A stretch of 64,000 nucleotides of DNA from Maniola hyperantus (Eukaryota; Arthropoda; Insecta; Lepidoptera; Nymphalidae): NCBI RefSeq assembly GCF_902806685.2, contig NC_048561.1, forward strand, positions 7,529,439 through 7,593,438. Reading direction: 5' to 3'. The position numbers and the translations under genes are program-made. Positions 60,586-64,000 of the stretch are shown here, in pieces. The notes under the pieces are model-generated. The model was not told where the DNA came from. It saw only the letters and a program-made list of their open reading frames with translations, and did not search any database. Numbering within the stretch: the first letter of the stretch is position 1; the number at the start of each line of letters is the position of its first letter.

Positions 60586-60730
60586 CAGTGGCGTGCACAG
60601 GGTTTGAAGCTAGGGTATACATTAGTTAGGTAGGAACCTGTTTACTGGCAGGTCATAATGAAAATATGCATCGAGCTATTACAACTGGGGTAAGCACTGC
60701 ATTTATGCCTCTATGACCTGCACGCTACTG
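60586..60730. mobile_element. hAT-like MITE, 145 bp, with 8-bp target duplication
   Basis: CAGTGGCGTGCACAGGG at the left, GACCTGCACGCTACTG at the right. Flanks GTAGGTTA (60578-60585 and 60731-60738) are identical. It abuts the previous MITE. Confidence 0.9.
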
Positions 60731-60871
60731 GTAGGTTAGGTATATACTTATCTATCGATTGATTGAGATTTTGATATCGAGGCTGGATGATAGCGGTGTC
60801 GTAGAGTGCTCCATTGTTGGGACTTTTTGTTACAACTCTCCCGTGCGTCATGGACTAAGAGCCAGCGCGTA

Positions 60872-61097
60872 CCAGACCAGCGTTATTTTATAAAAGCAGA
60901 AAATTTCTCTGCGTATTGTCTCCAACACAGGGAGGAACAAAAATCTTACATAACTATCGATTGATTAAGATTTTTGACACCTTTATTATCTGTTATCTCC
61001 CCAAAGCCACCACGATCCAAACTTCATGTATCGTTCCTCCCTGTGTTGGGGACAATGCGCAGAGAAGCCTTCAGCTTGTATAACAACGTTGGTCTGG
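60872..61097. mobile_element. MITE with ~50-bp terminal inverted repeats (CCAGACC...GGTCTGG)
   Basis: CCAGACCAGCGTTATTTTAT and TTGTATAACAACGTTGGTCTGG, plus CTGCGTATTGTCTCCAACAC against GTGTTGGGGACAATGCGCAG, are inverted. 60739-60871 has no call. Confidence 0.8.
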
Positions 61098-61151
61098 CAG
61101 CGGCAGCGGCAGCGGCAGCGGCAGCGGCAGCGGCAGCGGCAGCGGCAGCGG
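61095..61151. repeat. (GGCAGC)n microsatellite, about 9 units
   Basis: A perfect hexanucleotide run starting inside the MITE terminus GGTCTGGCAG. Poly-Ala and Gln-Arg frames over it are artefacts. Confidence 0.96.
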
Positions 61152-61319
61152 TGGGATCTCGCACTATTGGGTGTTGGTGCTGAGCGGAACTTATCACGAT
61201 TTCTAAATGAAACTCACCAAAAATGACAAAAAACTTATCAATTGAAATAATTGTTGTATCCGTCACGTGCTAGAGTTGATTGTTGCGCTGCGTTTCATGT
61301 TTGCGCAACGATCCAAGCT

Positions 61320-61585
61320 ATTTTAGGGTTCCGTATCGCCAATGAAAAAACGTAACCCTTACGGCGATTACGCACTGCACTTCCGGCATCCGCGAGAAGT
61401 GAGAATACCAGCGATTATCTACGACATATGTCATCATAAGTTGCCATACGAAACAAAACGGAACGTATTTTCACGGACTCGGATCGGATGAGTGCGTAAC
61501 CGCCGATATAGGATGAGTTCGTTGTCTGTCTGTCTGTCTGTCAGGACCCGTCAATACAAAACGTATCGGGCACTTCCCATCCTCT
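61320..61585 (-). mobile_element. GTCY-family relative
   Basis: TAGGGTTCCGTATCGCCAATG, AACGTAACCCTTACGGCG and GTTGTCTGTCTGTCTGTCTG. Distinct subfamily from 30953-31383; the other end is not found. Confidence 0.6.
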
Positions 61586-61642
61586 ATTCCCTTAGATCTA
61601 GAATCCTGTGGCAGCTAGTAGCTGTCTTCTAATATTGTGCTA

Positions 61643-62190
61643 CAGTACGCGGCAGAAAGTAATGTACGTCGACCTTTACAAGGAGATAGAGGTAGCGGTT
61701 TTTAGGGTTCCGTACCTCAAAAGGAAAAACGGAACCCTTAAAGGATCACTTTGTTGTCTGTCTGTCTGTCTGTCAAGAAACCTACAGGGTACTTCCCGTT
61801 GACCTAGAATCATGAATTTTGGCATGTAGGTAGATCTTATAGCTGAAATTTGAGAAAAAATCATAAAACCCGTAAATTTAGGGTAAGATCACACAAAAAA
61901 AATTAAATTGTGGTCATGAACTAATAATTAGAATTTTCAACTTTCAAAGTGAGTGACTATATCAAGTGGGGTATCATATGAAAGGTCTTCATCTGTACAT
62001 TCTAAAACAGATTTTTATCTATTTTTTTGCATCATAGTTTTTGAATTATCGTGCAAAATGTCGAAAAAATACGACTGTAGTACGGAACCCTCATTGCGCG
62101 AGCCTGACTCGCACTTGGCCGGTTTTTGTAGAGCATTGTCTCACTCGTTGAGACCGAGAAAATGTCACATAGGTATGACTCAATGGCTGT
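61643..62190. mobile_element. Palindromic MITE split by a complete GTCY MITE
   Basis: 61643-61696 (CAGTACGCGGCAGAAAGTAATG ... GAGATAGAGGTAGCGG) and 62128-62190 (GTAGAGCATTGTCTCACTCG ... GTCACATAGGTATGA) are the two parts of one AACGACAGAGACAA-type MITE. Confidence 0.8.
61697..62127 (-). mobile_element. GTCY MITE, complete, inserted in another MITE
   Basis: AGGGTTCCGTACCTCAAAAGG, GTCTGTCTGTCTGTCAAG, AATCATGAATTTTGGCATG, GTGCAAAATGTCGAAAAAATAC and GACTCGCACTTGGCCGG. Both edges carry GGTTTTT, compatible with a target duplication. Confidence 0.9.
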
Positions 62191-62479
62191 AGCCAGGAAA
62201 ACCGAATCATTTCATAAGAAACACACTTTGGCTCTACTTGACGGGGAGAGTGAAGAGTCCCTCGTCAGACGAACTTTACATTTGAATTGGACAGTAACAT
62301 ACTCGTAAGATATGATACAAAACAAATAGAAGCGCGAGCGCCATTTTTTATTTTAAAACAGAAAAAATTAAAAAAAAAAAACAGCGACAGGGAAACGAGC
62401 TAGGCCATAACAAAATTTTATGTTTAGTAAAGTAAAGTACCTTTTAAATAAGACAAAACAGAGTGAGACGAGGTACTGT
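62191..62479. other. No gene seen
   Basis: AT-rich, including an A-rich tract near 62368-62382. Confidence 0.45.
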
Positions 62480-62594
62480 TCAGCGATAGTTTACACTCGG
62501 AGGGCTTTTATCCCATAGGTACCATCAGAGTTCCTACGGGACTTTTGAAAACCTAAATCAATGCAGACAAAGTTGCGGGTGGGCATCAACTAAC
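62480..62594 (+). mobile_element. Helitron 3' end
   Basis: CAGAGTTCCTACGGGAC, AAACCTAAATCAATGCAGAC and AAAGTTGCGGGTGGGCATC, ending CTAA (an allowed CTRR form). Confidence 0.65.
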
Positions 62595-62810
62595 ACAAGA
62601 CAAAAGCGCGAGCGAAGCGAGCGCAAAATTTTTGATATATAAACAAAAAATAGGTAAATTAACTAGTATATTAGCCATTTCAAAAATAATTACCTTTTGT
62701 ATTCGGGAAAATTTCGGGAGGGGGGTTTGAACCCCAAACCCCCCCCTGACTGACTTCGGCCATGGAAAGTACTCCTGATTTGATCCCTTTGATTTAATAA
62801 TTAATAACAG

Positions 62811-62852
62811 ACACGACAGACAAGCAGACCGTTGTCTGCTTGTCTGTCGTGT
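62811..62852. repeat. Perfect 19-bp hairpin, 4-base loop
   Basis: ACACGACAGACAAGCAGAC, CGTT, GTCTGCTTGTCTGTCGTGT. The GTCTGTC content suggests a fold-back of a GTCY tract. No other named element is seen in 62595-62990. Confidence 0.85.
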
Positions 62853-62990
62853 GTCGTGTGAAGTGATCCTATAGGATAAGGTTAAAATGAAAAACAAAGA
62901 TAGTAGATCAATATTATATTAACCAATTAATAATAATAATCACACAATATAACCTTACCCATATATTACAATTTATTTACATATATTTAA

Positions 62991-63055
62991 CAATGACCCG
63001 CCCCGGCTTCGCTCGGGTGGAGTGTTTCGGACTGGGAGTGTCATCGTGAAGCCGT
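62991..63055. mobile_element. Helitron 3'-end scrap next to the terminal array
   Basis: AATGACCCGCCCCGGCTTCGC then TCGGGTGG matches the end of the 49021-type Helitron without its CTAG. Confidence 0.5.
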
Positions 63056-64000
63056 CGCTTACGAGGAGGTGGAGGCGCCGGCGCAGCCGCCGCGCGAGGA
63101 GGTGGAGGCGCCGCCGCAGCCGCCGCGCGAGGAGGTGGAGGCGCCGCCGCCGCTCAGCGGCAGGTACAGTCTACCGGCCGCAGCCGCCGCGCGAGCACGC
63201 GGAGCGCTTGGGCGGGCGGTACGAGGAGGTGGAGGCGCCGCCGCCGCTCAGCGGCAGGTACAGTCTACCGGCCGCAGCCGCCGCGCGAGCACGCGGAGCG
63301 CTTGGGCGGGCGGTACGAGGAGGTGGAGGCGCCGCCGCCGCTCAGCGGCAGGTACAGTCTACCGGCCGCAGCCGCCGCGCGAGCACGCGGAGCGCTTGGG
63401 CGGGCGGTACGAGGAGGTGGAGGCGCCGCCGCCGCTCAGCGGCAGGTACAGTCTACCGGCCGCAGCCGCCGCGCGAGCACGCGGAGCGCTTGGGCGGGCG
63501 GTACGAGGAGGTGGAGGCGCCGCCGCCGCTCAGCGGCAGGTACAGTCTACCGGCCGCAGCCGCCGCGCGAGCACGCGGAGCGCTTGGGCGGGCGGTACGA
63601 GGAGGTGGAGGCGCCGCCGCCGCTCAGCGGCAGGTACAGTCTACCGGCCGCAGCCGCCGCGCGAGCACGCGGAGCGCTTGGGCGGGCGGTACGAGGAGGT
63701 GGAGGCGCCGCCGCCGCTCAGCGGCAGGTACAGTCTACCGGCCGCAGCCGCCGCGCGAGCACGCGGAGCGCTTGGGCGGGCGGTACGAGGAGGTGGAGGC
63801 GCCGCCGCCGCTCAGCGGCAGGTACAGTCTACCGGCCGCAGCCGCCGCGCGAGCACGCGGAGCGCTTGGGCGGGCGGTACGAGGAGGTGGAGGCGCCGCC
63901 GCCGCTCAGCGGCAGGTACAGTCTACCGGCCGCAGCCGCCGCGCGAGCACGCGGAGCGCTTGGGCGGGCGGTACGAGGAGGTGGAGGCGCCGCCGCCGCT
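63056..64000. repeat. 94-bp GC-rich minisatellite, at least 8.3 copies, running off the window, with 33-bp precursor units
   Basis: From 63217 units repeat every 94 bp (63217, 63311 and so on to 63969) with no visible change: GGTACGAGGAGGTGGAGGC ... CTCAGCGGCAGGTACAG ... GCGCTTGGGCGGG. Before them 63056-63150 holds three shorter units of GAGGAGGTGGAGGCGCCG type (33 bp). One plus frame reads YEEVEAPAQPPREEVEAPPQ, then PPREEVEAPPPLSGRY. All three plus frames appear open in the array, and GGCAG|GTACAGT resembles a splice donor. It may be an amplified piece of a coding exon, but no gene can be called. Confidence 0.9.

Noticed and set aside
61024..61266. Poly-Ala and Gln-Arg repeat frames
   Set aside because: They translate the (GGCAGC)n microsatellite next to a MITE end.

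Overview
The window looks like gene-poor, transposon-saturated nuclear DNA of a lepidopteran (moth or butterfly). I assign it from the dense set of repeats typical of that order: Lep1-like Helitrons (5' TC end, 3' CTAG end, internal GACTTCGTCCGCG), a tRNA-derived SINE with a GATGAT tail (Metulj/HaSE-like), MITEs carrying (GTCY)n microsatellites (CCGGCCAAGTGCG terminus), and several truncated LINE 3' ends. No complete protein-coding gene of the host is visible. Most long open frames are shadows of tandem repeats whose unit length is a multiple of 3, or of long arrays with few stops.

Layout. 1-12.2 kb: mixed Helitron, SINE, MITE and LINE debris, with a 200-N gap at 1312-1511 inside a duplicated MITE segment and two head-to-tail Helitrons at 9.9-10.4 kb. 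12.4-15.3 kb: a LINE remnant whose ORF contains about 31 copies of a 36-bp (12-residue) unit, then exactly 24 copies of a 58-bp satellite. 15.4-24 kb: MITEs, a LINE 3' end, several Helitrons, and a fold-back compound (18.3-20.8 kb) with two inverted tRNA-like heads. 24-42 kb: SINEs, an RTE-like LINE remnant, GTCY MITEs and hAT-type MITEs with clear 8-bp target duplications. 42.1-50 kb: four more minisatellites (105, 66, 24 and 27/28 bp). 50-53.6 kb: nested SINE/LINE insertions. 53.6-60.4 kb: a markedly repeat-poor block. 60.4-64 kb: MITEs (one nested inside another), then a GC-rich 94-bp array that runs off the window end.

The best evidence for a host gene is at 59.16-59.34 kb on the minus strand. 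A CpG-rich segment there has a CRE palindrome, an Inr-like TCAGT, a DPE-like GGACG at +28, an ATG, 22 complete codons and a consensus splice donor CAG|GTGAGC. If real, it is the start of a gene running towards lower coordinates, with the repeat-poor block as its first intron or regulatory region. This is inference.

The most unusual feature is the repeated birth of tandem arrays inside mobile elements. A 12-residue piece of a LINE endonuclease-like domain has been amplified in frame, a 66-bp unit sits inside a Helitron, and other arrays abut MITE or LINE fragments. Strand convention: Helitron + means the CTAG end is on the right; SINE + means A box then B box; for GTCY MITEs + means the CCGGCCAAGTGCG end is on the left.
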